From the NCBI GenBank assembly GCA_963843565.1, contig CAWJKY010000002.1:201414-265413 (forward strand): 64,000 bases of DNA. Direction: 5' to 3'. The position numbers were made by a program, and so were the translations under genes. This document shows, piece after piece, positions 9,304 through 17,489 of the stretch. Every line of letters starts with the position of its first letter. Position 1 is the stretch's first letter. The notes beneath the pieces are model-generated. The model saw only the letters and a program-made list of their open reading frames with translations, was not told the origin of the DNA and did not search any database. This DNA comes from DASZQY01 sp963843565 (lineage in GTDB: Bacteria > Pseudomonadota > Alphaproteobacteria > Rhizobiales > Kaistiaceae).

Positions 9304-9917
9304 ACGGGACCATTTCTCTTTCCCTCGACGGCGTCACCGACCTGCCGGCGGGCAAGCTCGCCAATGTCGTCACCTTCCTGGAGCGCAACGGACCGCCACC
9401 TGCCCTCAGCTCCCGCGCCGACCTGTCGGTCCGACAAATGACGCCGGCAACGGTTGCCTGGTACCGGGCGATCTATCGGCGCGTCGGCGAGAACTGGCTG
9501 TGGATGTCGCGGGCGGCCATGAACGATGCCGCTCTCGCCGCCCTTCTCGCAGAACCGACCCAGGTCGTTCTGGCGCTGGAGGACGGCGGGAAGCCGATCG
9601 GGCTCGCCGAACTGGATTTCAGCGAACCGGAAACGGCCGAAATCGTGACCTTCGGGGTGGTGCCCGAGGCGACCGGCAAGGGCTGCGCGGGATACCTGAT
9701 GGGCCACACGCTGGCCGCTTGCGCGGCGCGAGGGGCCATCCGGGTGTGGCTGCACACCTGCACCCTCGACCATCCGGCCGCGCTCAGGTTTTACCAGAAG
9801 CAGGGATTCCGTGCGTTCAAGCGCGCCGTCGAGGTTTCCGACGATCCGCGCGCCACCGGCGTGCTGCCCCCAGATGCCGCGCCGAACGTGCCGCTGATCA
9901 GAGCGGCAACCGACTAG
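9300..9917 (+). CDS. GNAT-family N-acetyltransferase
   Basis: A 205-residue protein with a GNAT acyl-CoA-binding fold. The pattern is a beta strand (AEIVTFGVVPEA), the pyrophosphate loop TGKGCAGYL, a helix, then the C-terminal FYQKQGFRAFKR motif typical of these enzymes. The first 60 residues are an extra helical region. The substrate cannot be read from sequence. It overlaps the DUF3572 gene by four bases and ends four bases inside the end of the convergent fliJ-like gene. Confidence 0.85.
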   Translation: MNGTISLSLDGVTDLPAGKLANVVTFLERNGPPPALSSRADLSVRQMTPATVAWYRAIYRRVGENWLWMSRAAMNDAALAALLAEPTQVVLALEDGGKPIGLAELDFSEPETAEIVTFGVVPEATGKGCAGYLMGHTLAACAARGAIRVWLHTCTLDHPAALRFYQKQGFRAFKRAVEVSDDPRATGVLPPDAAPNVPLIRAATD

Positions 9918-10294
9918 GAAGCGCGCGCTTCCTGCTCGGTCCGGTGCGCGGCCGCGTGCTGCTGCTGATCGCGCTCGGCGATCGCCTCGGCTTTCTGCAA
10001 CTCCGCCAGCGCCTCGTCATAGGCGGCCTTGGCGGCGTCGAGCTGGTCCTTCAGCGCGCGCTCGGACGCGGCGAGGTTGTCGCGGCGCTGGGTCGCTGCC
10101 TTGGCGAAGGTCGGATAGGCAAAGTGACCGGCATCGTAGATGCCGCTGCGCTCCTGCTCGGCCAGGACCTGGTCGTTCAGTTCCTTGGCGGTTCGATCGA
10201 ACTCGGCGATCATCGTCTCGATCAGCGCCACCTGGCGGCGTTTTTCTTCGACCTGAAAGCGCTTCAGGCGAATGGAAGCTTCACGCGACTTCAT
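9914..10294 (-). CDS. fliJ: Flagellar export protein FliJ-like coiled coil
   Basis: A 126-residue, almost wholly helical protein (RLKRFQVEEKRRQVALIETMI, then ALKDQLDAAKAAYDEALAEL with heptad character), with no signal peptide. Size, charge pattern and position divergent from ctrA match the FliJ chaperone/ATPase-stalk protein of the flagellar export apparatus in Rhizobiales. FliJ sequences diverge widely, so the name rests partly on context. The start is the ATG at 10294 (MKSREASIRLKRF); an upstream ATG at 10417 would add an Ala/Pro-rich segment reaching into the shared promoter region. Confidence 0.75.
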   Translation of the reverse strand: MKSREASIRLKRFQVEEKRRQVALIETMIAEFDRTAKELNDQVLAEQERSGIYDAGHFAYPTFAKAATQRRDNLAASERALKDQLDAAKAAYDEALAELQKAEAIAERDQQQHAAAHRTEQEARAS

Positions 10295-10501
10295 CACTCT
10301 ACTCCCCGCAACGAACGCGCCGACCGGAACACGGACGACCGGGTGCTCAACCGACACCACTGCCGGCGATCGCGCGCTTGTCAGCCAAGCCGGGAGCGCC
10401 GGTAACCTTTCATTCACATCTGACGTTAATCATGGGCAGAGATGGCTTAATTCGGGGTAAACCCGCAGTCGCGTTTGCGAACGGATTTCCCCGAGTCATG
10501 T

Positions 10502-10661
10502 GAATCGCTTAGCGGCGTTTCCTCAACGAAGTTAAGAGGTCGTTAAGGAGAAGAATTCGCCGCTGCGTCAATGCAATGCAAAGATTCGCCTACACTTTGA
10601 TTAATCAGCTTGTGCCGTGGAATCAGAGTTTGTTAACCATTGGCAGGTAGCGTGGCGAATC
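10502..10661. promoter_or_regulatory. Cluster of four GANTC (CcrM) sites upstream of ctrA
   Basis: GANTC occurs at 10502, 10583, 10620 and 10657, four sites in 160 bases where roughly 0.6 would be expected by chance. GANTC is methylated by CcrM in alphaproteobacteria, and in Caulobacter the methylation state of a ctrA promoter times its transcription. Whether these sites lie in active promoters is inference. Confidence 0.55.
10532..10546. promoter_or_regulatory. CtrA-binding box (TTAA-N7-TTAA) upstream of ctrA
   Basis: The sequence TTAA-GAGGTCG-TTAA is a perfect match to the CtrA consensus TTAA-N7-TTAA. It lies about 190 bases before the ctrA start and about 240 bases before the divergent fliJ-like start, so it could serve autoregulation of ctrA, control of the flagellar gene, or both. 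Confidence 0.75.
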
Positions 10662-10732
10662 GGGGTTAGCCGTTGCCTGGAGGCGGCGCGTTCGGCCGTG
10701 TCCCGGGTGACGGAAAAGCCAGGGGGAATGGC

Positions 10733-11434
10733 ATGCGAGTGCTTTTGATCGAGGACGACAGCGCCACCGCGCAGAGCATCGAACTGATGCTCAAGTCCGA
10801 GAACTTCAACGTCTATACGACCGATCTCGGCGAAGAAGGTGTCGACCTCGGCAAGCTCTACGACTACGACATCATCCTTCTCGACCTGAACCTTCCGGAC
10901 ATGTCCGGCTATGAGGTTCTGCGCACGCTCCGCGTCGCCAAGGTCAAGACGCCAATTCTGATCCTCTCCGGCCTCGCCGGGATCGAGGACAAGGTGCGCG
11001 GCCTCGGTTTCGGCGCCGACGACTACATGACCAAGCCGTTCCACAAGGACGAGCTGGTCGCGCGCATCCACGCCATCGTGCGCCGCTCGAAGGGTCACGC
11101 CCAGTCGGTCATCACCACCGGCGACCTGACCGTCAATCTCGACACCAAGACGGTCGAGGTCAACGGCCAGCGCGTGCACCTGACCGGCAAGGAATACCAG
11201 ATGCTGGAGCTCCTCTCGCTCCGCAAGGGCACCACGCTCACCAAGGAGATGTTCCTCAATCATCTCTACGGCGGCATGGACGAGCCCGAACTCAAGATCA
11301 TCGACGTCTTCATCTGCAAGCTTCGCAAGAAGCTCGCCGCCGCCACCGGCGGGCAGAATTACATCGAGACCGTCTGGGGCCGCGGCTACGTGCTGCGCGA
11401 GCCCGACGAGCACGAAATCAGGGAAAGCGCCTGA
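10733..11434 (+). CDS. ctrA: Cell-cycle master response regulator CtrA
   Basis: A 233-residue OmpR-class regulator. The receiver domain (1-120) has the phosphoacceptor Asp51 (DIILLDLNLPDMSGYEVLR) and Lys in YMTKPFHKDEL. The DNA-binding domain contains LTGKEYQMLELLSLRKG, NHLYGGMDEPELKIIDVFIC and ETVWGRGYVLR, which are near-invariant in CtrA. It controls replication, flagellar and division genes after phosphorylation by CckA-ChpT. The ATG at 10733 gives the conserved start MRVLLIEDD. An intrinsic terminator follows 46 bases after the stop. Confidence 0.98.
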   Translation: MRVLLIEDDSATAQSIELMLKSENFNVYTTDLGEEGVDLGKLYDYDIILLDLNLPDMSGYEVLRTLRVAKVKTPILILSGLAGIEDKVRGLGFGADDYMTKPFHKDELVARIHAIVRRSKGHAQSVITTGDLTVNLDTKTVEVNGQRVHLTGKEYQMLELLSLRKGTTLTKEMFLNHLYGGMDEPELKIIDVFICKLRKKLAAATGGQNYIETVWGRGYVLREPDEHEIRESA

Positions 11435-11480
11435 TACCTCCCCCCGCGCCGGCTCCTCCCCCGGCGCACCAAGTCGGAAG

Positions 11481-11510
11481 AAGCCCCGTCCCTCCCGTCG
11501 GGGCTTTTTT
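11481..11510 (+). terminator. Rho-independent terminator after ctrA
   Basis: AAGCCCCG pairs with CGGGGCTT across an eleven-base loop, followed by a run of T. It ends the ctrA transcript before the convergent aldo/keto reductase gene. Confidence 0.88.
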
Positions 11511-11564
11511 CGTTATTGGCAACGCCGCTCAGGCCGCGGCGCGTGGGGCCTCACGGTCCCTGCC

Positions 11565-12554
11565 CTAAGCTTCTTTGCCAAAACCCGCGAGGACGGCGTC
11601 GATCTCCGCCATCACCGTCGCCGGCAGCGGACCTTTCTCGTTGGCGCCGAGATTGTCGCGCACCTGCGCCTCGGTCTTGAAGCCTGGCACCGGCAAGGCA
11701 ATCGGCGAACTGGCCAGAATCCATCCCAGTGCGCCTTGCGCCAGCGAGCGCCCATCAGTCTGCAGCAAATCGCGCAAGGCGCCGAGCCGATCGAGATAGT
11801 CGGCGCTCGGCCGGCCATTCTTGAAGAACCTGAGCCAGTCGAAGTTTTGGGCGCGCACGTCGTCCTGGGAAAGCTGCGTGTCCGGCCGGTATTTGCCGGT
11901 CAAAAGCCCCATGGCGAGCGGCAGCCGGCTGATCGAGATCAGATCCTTCTCCCTGGCGATCTGCATCACTTCGGTCGCCGGCGTGAAGACATTGTAGTCA
12001 TTCTCCACGGCGACGAAGCCGTCCCGGTCGGCGACCGCCGCCAGGCGTTCGGGAAAGTCCGTGCTCCAGCCGAAGGCCGCCACCACCCCCTCGTCGCGCA
12101 GTGCTCCCATGACGTCGAAAGCAGCCCGCGCCAGCTCGATTTCCAATCCGTTGAGATGGAGAAACACAAGATCAAGCCGGTCGCGCTTTAGCCTTCGGCG
12201 GCTGCCGTCGATGGCTTTTCGGATTCCGGCCTCGCTGGTGTCGTCCGGGCCCTTCCAGCGCTTTTCGTAATCGACGTCATAGCCGAACTTGGTGATGATG
12301 ACGGCGTCGTCATGGCCGGATATCTCCTCACCGATCAACGTCTCCGAATGCCCGGCGCCATAACCGGGCGCGGTATCGAAAACGCGGGCGCCTCCTTCGT
12401 AGCCTGCCCTCAGCCCCGCACGGGAATCGGCATCGTTCACATCGCCATAGGAGGTCGAGGGCCCCTCGTTCGACTTCAGACCGCCGATCGCCCAGCATCC
12501 GAGGCCGACCCGCGCGACGTTCGCGCCCGTCCATATGCGCATTGAAGCTGTCAC
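11565..12554 (-). CDS. Aldo/keto reductase
   Basis: A 329-residue AKR-fold oxidoreductase. The catalytic tetrad can be followed: Asp and Tyr in VFDTAPGYG, Lys in IITKFGYD and His in LVFLHLNG. The NADPH-binding end appears as LPVPGFKTEAQVRDNLGA. The substrate is unknown; the family reduces small aldehydes and sugars. The start is taken as GTG at 12554 because AGAAGGA lies eight bases upstream, better placed than for the inner ATG at 12542. There is no operon partner: ctrA converges from one side and the CheY-like gene follows on the other. Confidence 0.88.
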   Translation of the reverse strand: MTASMRIWTGANVARVGLGCWAIGGLKSNEGPSTSYGDVNDADSRAGLRAGYEGGARVFDTAPGYGAGHSETLIGEEISGHDDAVIITKFGYDVDYEKRWKGPDDTSEAGIRKAIDGSRRRLKRDRLDLVFLHLNGLEIELARAAFDVMGALRDEGVVAAFGWSTDFPERLAAVADRDGFVAVENDYNVFTPATEVMQIAREKDLISISRLPLAMGLLTGKYRPDTQLSQDDVRAQNFDWLRFFKNGRPSADYLDRLGALRDLLQTDGRSLAQGALGWILASSPIALPVPGFKTEAQVRDNLGANEKGPLPATVMAEIDAVLAGFGKEA

Positions 12555-12726
12555 TGCTTACGTCCTTCTGGTGGAATTGGTGCGTACCGGATGTAGCCCG
12601 AACGGCGGGCGACGAAAACCGGAGATCGCGCCGACGGCGGTGGCATCGGCGCGCGGTCGCGCGGCCAGCCTCCAGGCCCGCGTTCGAGCGGACGCGCCCG
12701 CAGATGTTCGGAGGGTCGAGAAAAGC

Positions 12727-13093
12727 CTAGAGCATGCCCACATCCTGAAGCTTCGCCTCGACCGACCCGCGGTCGAACGGCTTCAGGATGTATTCGTCGG
12801 CGCCGGCGCGCAGCGCCCGCGCGATCTGCGCGACATCGGCCTCGCTGGCGCAGAACACCACCTTCGGGTGGCGGCCGTTGTCCAGCCGGCGGAGGTTTTC
12901 CAGGAACTCCAGCCCGTCCATCACCGGCAGGTTCCAGTCGAGCAGGATCATGTCAGGCATCGCCCGACGGCAGGAATTCGAGCGCCGCGCCGCCGTCCTC
13001 GGCCTCCGACACGGTGAAATCGAAGTCCTCGAGAATGCGGCGCGCCACCTTGCGAATGACGCTGGAGTCGTCGACGACCAGACAATGGCGCAT
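12727..13093 (-). pseudogene. CheY-like response regulator broken by a one-base frameshift
   Basis: Two frames together encode one receiver domain of about 121 residues. The first, from the ATG at 13093, reads MRHCLVVDDSSVIRKVARRI to ALEF and then runs into a stop at 12953. The second continues AMPDMILLDWNLPVMDGLEF with the phosphoacceptor Asp, then VVFCASEADVAQIARAL and ADEYILKPFDRGSV, ending at 12727. Deleting one G at 12973/12974 restores a continuous protein (ALEF-CRRAMPDM). This gene type is a conserved neighbour of chpT. The rest of the sequence is undamaged, so it is either a recent mutation or a sequencing or assembly error. Confidence 0.85.
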
Positions 13094-13155
13094 GGGATCA
13101 GGCCTTTCCTTGCCCTGGCGGCAAGCTAGGCCCGATGGGTTAACGGAAGTTGAAT

Positions 13156-13818
13156 TCAGGCTGCCGCGGCGGAGGCGAGCGGCTTGGCCTCGACCACCAC
13201 GTCGGCGCCCGACAGCCCCGCCTCGATGGTCATGCCGCAGGCCCGCGCCAGCGCCCCGGTGTAGTAGGCCTGCACCGAGGTGGCATCGATCGCCACGCCG
13301 GCGATTTCGCCCTTGACCAGGTTTTCAAACGGCGGCGGCACGCGGGCGCTTGGGCCCGACGCGTGCAGGACCATCCGGGGTTCGGTAGCGCTCCCCTCGA
13401 CCTTCACCTTGACCGTGCCGCCACGCGGCACCGCGGTGTTGGCGAGCAGAATGAGGTTGAGCAGCAGCTTCACCAGATTCTTGGGCATCAGCACGCGCGG
13501 CGATTCCCAGTCGAACTCGGCCTTCTCGCCGTTCATGTAGCCGCGAGCGACCTTTTCGGCGTCGGCAAGGTCGATCTCGGCCCCGGCCGAACCGGCGGCA
13601 CCGAACGCCAGGCGCGCGAACTGAAGCTTGGCGGACGCCTGGCCGGCGCTGCGGCGGATCAGCGTGAAGGCGAATTCGCGCATCTCCTCGCCGTTGTCCT
13701 CGTCGAGGACCTCCAGGCCGTTGATGATGGCGCCAACCGGCGAGATGATGTCGTGGCACACCCGGCTGCAAAGCAGGGCGGCCAGATCGAGCGCGTCGAG
13801 TTCGACCCGTTCGGTCAT
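13156..13818 (-). CDS. chpT: Histidine phosphotransferase ChpT
   Basis: A 220-residue protein with the ChpT signature LLCSRVCHDIISPVGAIING, containing the phosphorylated His22. The C-terminal half is a degenerate histidine-kinase-like ATPase fold (PKNLVKLLLNLILLANTAVPRGG) that does not bind ATP in characterised members. ChpT passes phosphate from CckA to CtrA and CpdR. It is followed on the same strand by the frameshifted CheY-like gene after 62 bases, and is read divergently from the EipA-like gene. Confidence 0.95.
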   Translation of the reverse strand: MTERVELDALDLAALLCSRVCHDIISPVGAIINGLEVLDEDNGEEMREFAFTLIRRSAGQASAKLQFARLAFGAAGSAGAEIDLADAEKVARGYMNGEKAEFDWESPRVLMPKNLVKLLLNLILLANTAVPRGGTVKVKVEGSATEPRMVLHASGPSARVPPPFENLVKGEIAGVAIDATSVQAYYTGALARACGMTIEAGLSGADVVVEAKPLASAAAA

Positions 13819-13998
13819 CGTCTGTCCTCCGTGGGCGAATCATCCATAAGTGGCTGCTCTGTCGCGGGATACACTGCCCTCCCCGCCCTGCCAACCCGGG
13901 CGCCGCAGAGCCCGGATTCGGCCACGGGGCCGCCCTTTTTTCGGTGTCCCCTGCGCTCCGAATCAGCGCCGATCGGCGCTTCAGAGCCCGGAACCGAC

Positions 13999-14568
13999 AT
14001 GACCCGAATCCATCGCCTCTTTGCCTTCCTCGCCGTCGCCGTGCTGGCGAGCGGCCCCGCCGCCCTGCCGGCCGCTGCTTTCCCCGGCCAGTACACCGCC
14101 GACGAAATCATCACCGCCGGCAACCATTTCTTCGGTGGCGTCTCGGAGGGTCTCGCCGGCGTCGTTCAGCAGGCCGTTTCCAAATATGGCCTGCCCAACG
14201 GCTACATCCTCGGCAAGGAAGGCAGCGGCGCTGTCATCGCCGGCGTTCGCTACGGCGAGGGCCAGCTCAACACCAAGAATGCCGGGCAACACCCGGTCTA
14301 CTGGGAAGGACCGTCCATCGGCTTCGACGTTGGCGGCAGCGGCAGCCGGGTCATGATGCTCGTCTACAACCTGCCCGACGTTCAGGCGATCTACGACCGT
14401 TTCCCCGGGGTGGCCGGTTCCGCCTACGTGGTCGCCGGGTTCGGAATGACGGTCCTCGGCCGGCGCAACGTCTACGTCGTGCCGATCGTCTCGGGGGTTG
14501 GCGCCCGCTTCGGCGTCAACTTCGGCTACCTGAAGTTCACCAACCGGCCGACCTGGAACCCCTTCTGA
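13999..14568 (+). CDS. Periplasmic envelope protein, EipA/DUF1134 family
   Basis: A 189-residue protein with a clear Sec signal peptide (hydrophobic FAFLAVAVLASGPAALP, cleavage near PAAA-FPG). The mature part has DUF1134 features: YTADEIITAGNHFFGGVSEG, the glycine-rich YVVAGFGMTVLGRRNVYV and the end FGVNFGYLKFT. The Brucella homologue EipA is a small periplasmic beta-barrel needed for envelope stress resistance, and its gene is activated by CtrA there. Here I see no full CtrA box upstream, only GANTC sites (for example near 13835 and 13914). Its place beside chpT fits the link with the cell cycle. Confidence 0.88.
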   Translation: MTRIHRLFAFLAVAVLASGPAALPAAAFPGQYTADEIITAGNHFFGGVSEGLAGVVQQAVSKYGLPNGYILGKEGSGAVIAGVRYGEGQLNTKNAGQHPVYWEGPSIGFDVGGSGSRVMMLVYNLPDVQAIYDRFPGVAGSAYVVAGFGMTVLGRRNVYVVPIVSGVGARFGVNFGYLKFTNRPTWNPF

Positions 14569-14712
14569 GCCTCCCCGCTGGCCAAACCTTGATTTGCCGT
14601 GACCGCGCCGATCGCCTTTAATCGGCGGTGGACTCGGGACGTTCACGTTTCTTTCGGCGACATCGGGTAGCGGTCTTGGCGGCGTATACCGCGAAGGCAC
14701 GGAGGAAATCGG

Positions 14713-16452
14713 GTGATCCAGGCGGCGATGTACTTCGCCCTCGGCGTGCTGGCGGCAGGGCTGCTGGCCCTGCTGGTTACGCCGGCCATCTGGCGCCGGG
14801 CGATGCGCCTTTCCCGCGCCCGCTTCGAGGCCGAAATCCCGATGACGCGCGCCGAGATCGAGGCGGGCAAGGACGAGCTGCGCGCCCGCTTCGCGCTGGA
14901 CAGCCGCCGGCTCGAAATGGACGCCGGGCGCCTCAGGGACAGGCTCAACGAACAGACCATCGCGGCCGAGCGCCAGCGCACCGAGATCGCCGCTCTGGCC
15001 GAGAGCAAGACCGCGCTGTCGGAGACCGTGGCCGGGCTGGAGGAGCGCGTGCGCGACCTGGGCGGCGCGCTCGCCACCGCCGACGCCAAGCTCGCCACCG
15101 CCGAAACCGAGATCGCCCGTCGCGACACGGACATCCAGGAGCGCCAGGCGGCGCTCGACAAGGCGCGCGCCGACTTCGACGCCAGCCAGCTGATGACCGA
15201 AGAGCAGCGCCTCGAGATGGTGGCGCGAATTACCGAGATGGGCAACCTCGGCGACTTGTTGCAGGAGGCGCGCGCCGCCGAGACGGCGGTCATGGCCGAG
15301 CGCGACCAGCTCGACGCCGAGCTTGGCCGCCAGCGCGAGCGTCTCGCCGCCGAGCAGAAGCGCGCCGAAGGCCTCGATGCGGGTTTGAAGGCGCTCCAGG
15401 CGGAGCGGGTGTCGCGGCTCGCCGAACTGGAGCGGCGCGCCAACGAGATCGGCGTCCTTCAGGCGGAACTCAGCGCCGAGCGCACCCGTCGCGAGGCCCT
15501 CGCGCTGGAGACGGACGACGTCAAGGGCGAGCTCAGCGCGCATCACCAGACGCTCGAGCGGCGCGCCGCCGAACTCAAGGCGCTTGAGGAGGCGATCGCC
15601 TCGGAGACCAAGGCCCGCGACGCGCTGCTCGCCGAGATCGCCAGCCTCAAGGTCGACAGCGCCACCAGCATGGCCCGCGCCGAGCGCAGTGCCGGCGAGG
15701 TCGAGGGCCTCGCGGCGGCGATCGCCTCAGAACGGGCCGAGCGCGCCACGCTCGCCGCGACCGTCGACGACATCAAGGCCGAGCGCGCGCGGCTCGCCGC
15801 CGAACTGGCCGAGCGCGGCAAGGAAGTCGCCGCCCTCAATGGCCGGCTCGAAGCGGAGGCCGCCCGCCAGCACGACTTGCAGACGCAGCTCAGCGCCGCC
15901 GAGGCGACGATCGCCAGGAGCCAGGGCGAAGCCGCCGCGCTGGTCGAGACCCACAAGGCGCAGCTCGCCGCCGCGACCGCCGACTCGATGGCCGTCGGCG
16001 ACAACTTCCGCAAGGCCATGGCGGCCACCGAAAGCGAGAAGGCGAAGTTGGCCGCCGAACTCGCCGAGCGCGAGTCGGAAATCGCGGCGTTGACCGAGAA
16101 GCTCGGCGCCGAGAAGGCCCGCCAAGGCGAACGCGACACGCGCCTTGCCGCGCTGGAGGACGACTATGCGGCGTTGCGCGCCGAGAATACCGAACTCAGG
16201 CGCGTCGCCGGCGCCGAATGGGAAAGCGACCGCGAGGAGAACCGGCGCCTGCGCGAGCAGTTGAACGAGATCGCGGCGAGCGTCATTCGCCTGGCCGGGG
16301 CCGCGCCCGCTTCGGGCGAGGCCGGCGGCAGCGCCGACAAGGGCGAAACGCCGCCGCGCCCGCCCGCCTCGACCAGCTCCAGCGAGCCGGCGGCGGAGAA
16401 GACGCTCGCCGAGCGGCTACGGGCGCTCCAGCCGACCGGCCTCAGGCATTGA
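14713..16452 (+). CDS. Membrane-anchored long coiled-coil protein
   Basis: A 579-residue protein starting with GTG, with GGAGG seven bases upstream. One N-terminal membrane helix (YFALGVLAAGLLALLVTPAIW) is followed by about 480 residues of almost unbroken coiled coil, rich in Ala, Glu and Arg. Repeated elements such as ERxRLAAELAER and EIAALTE recur. The last 60 residues are Pro/Ser-rich and probably disordered. Proteins with this layout are found in Rhizobiales, but I know no function. A structural role at the inner membrane is inference. Confidence 0.75.
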   Translation: MIQAAMYFALGVLAAGLLALLVTPAIWRRAMRLSRARFEAEIPMTRAEIEAGKDELRARFALDSRRLEMDAGRLRDRLNEQTIAAERQRTEIAALAESKTALSETVAGLEERVRDLGGALATADAKLATAETEIARRDTDIQERQAALDKARADFDASQLMTEEQRLEMVARITEMGNLGDLLQEARAAETAVMAERDQLDAELGRQRERLAAEQKRAEGLDAGLKALQAERVSRLAELERRANEIGVLQAELSAERTRREALALETDDVKGELSAHHQTLERRAAELKALEEAIASETKARDALLAEIASLKVDSATSMARAERSAGEVEGLAAAIASERAERATLAATVDDIKAERARLAAELAERGKEVAALNGRLEAEAARQHDLQTQLSAAEATIARSQGEAAALVETHKAQLAAATADSMAVGDNFRKAMAATESEKAKLAAELAERESEIAALTEKLGAEKARQGERDTRLAALEDDYAALRAENTELRRVAGAEWESDREENRRLREQLNEIAASVIRLAGAAPASGEAGGSADKGETPPRPPASTSSSEPAAEKTLAERLRALQPTGLRH

Positions 16453-16470
16453 CCGGCGGCCCCCGGCCGC

Positions 16471-17274
16471 TCAGCGGAAAAAGGGGTTGCTGAAGCGGCC
16501 CCGCATCTTCTCGCCGATCATGCAATCGACCGGCTCCGCCGCCGCTGTGGTGTCCGCCGCATGCATGACGCGCGGCGTCAGGCCGGAGATTTCCTGAACC
16601 AGCTTCCGCCGGATCGCCGCCGGAAATTCCGATACATCCGACACCGTCACCATGAAGGCGCCCGGCCCGCCGATGACGCAGGTTTCGTAGTAGTCGTCGA
16701 GGTTCGGAATGCTGAAACTGTCGAAAGCGCCGCCGGTCTTGAGGATGATCGGCAGCCCGTTGATCGTGAAGCCCTGCGCCACCAGCTGATCGCGGACGGG
16801 GGCGACCGGCGGACCGGCGTTGTTGGGTCCATCGCCGGAAACGTCGATCGCCTCACGCAAGCTGCGGAAGCCGTTGTCCGCGAACATGCCGGCGGCGAAC
16901 GTCAGGCCGGTCGAGATGGAGGTTCCGTGCTCGTGACCCAGCGGCGCGGCGGCAAGCTTGCCGGCGAACGCGTTCGCCTCCGCCGCGCCGGAAACGACGG
17001 TCCACGGAACGATGACGTTGCTGAACGCCGGACCGGCCCACTCCACGTAAGCGATGGCGATCTTGCCAATCGCGCCGTCGGCGATCGCCTGCAACACCTC
17101 CGAACTGGTGAGCGCGGCGATGTAGCCCTGTCGCTGGAGCTGCTGCTCGTCGTAATCCATAGATCGCGATACATCGACCGCGAGCACCAGCTCCAGGTCG
17201 ACATCGAAATCGGCGGCCGACGCGGGCCCACTGGCCAGACACGCCACCGCAGCCAGCAAGAGTGCATGACGCAT
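16471..17274 (-). CDS. DUF1194 VWA-domain periplasmic protein
   Basis: A 267-residue protein with a signal peptide (MRHALLLAAVACLASGPASA). A von Willebrand A-type domain follows, whose metal-ion site is visible as DVSRSMD (DxSxS). The segments YVEWAGPAFSNVIVPWT and REAIDVSGDGPNNAG are characteristic of DUF1194. VWA domains bind ligands through a metal; the partner of this family is unknown. I chose the ATG at 17274 because it gives a clean signal peptide. The gene converges on the coiled-coil gene. Confidence 0.85.
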   Translation of the reverse strand: MRHALLLAAVACLASGPASAADFDVDLELVLAVDVSRSMDYDEQQLQRQGYIAALTSSEVLQAIADGAIGKIAIAYVEWAGPAFSNVIVPWTVVSGAAEANAFAGKLAAAPLGHEHGTSISTGLTFAAGMFADNGFRSLREAIDVSGDGPNNAGPPVAPVRDQLVAQGFTINGLPIILKTGGAFDSFSIPNLDDYYETCVIGGPGAFMVTVSDVSEFPAAIRRKLVQEISGLTPRVMHAADTTAAAEPVDCMIGEKMRGRFSNPFFR

Positions 17275-17489
17275 GCGCCGGCCCTCCGCGCATTCGCATC
17301 GCCCCACCGCCCGGCCGTAACTGTCCCGCCCGGTGATCGCGCCGTCAACGCGTTCGTCGTGCGGCACACTCACAGTCGTGTGACCCTCATTGGCCTCGAA
17401 AAACGCCAACTTAAGGTTTGCATGGCACCTCGAACGGGAGCGGTGCGGAAATTCTTCGGGACCGCTCCGCGACAACGGAAGGCACGACA

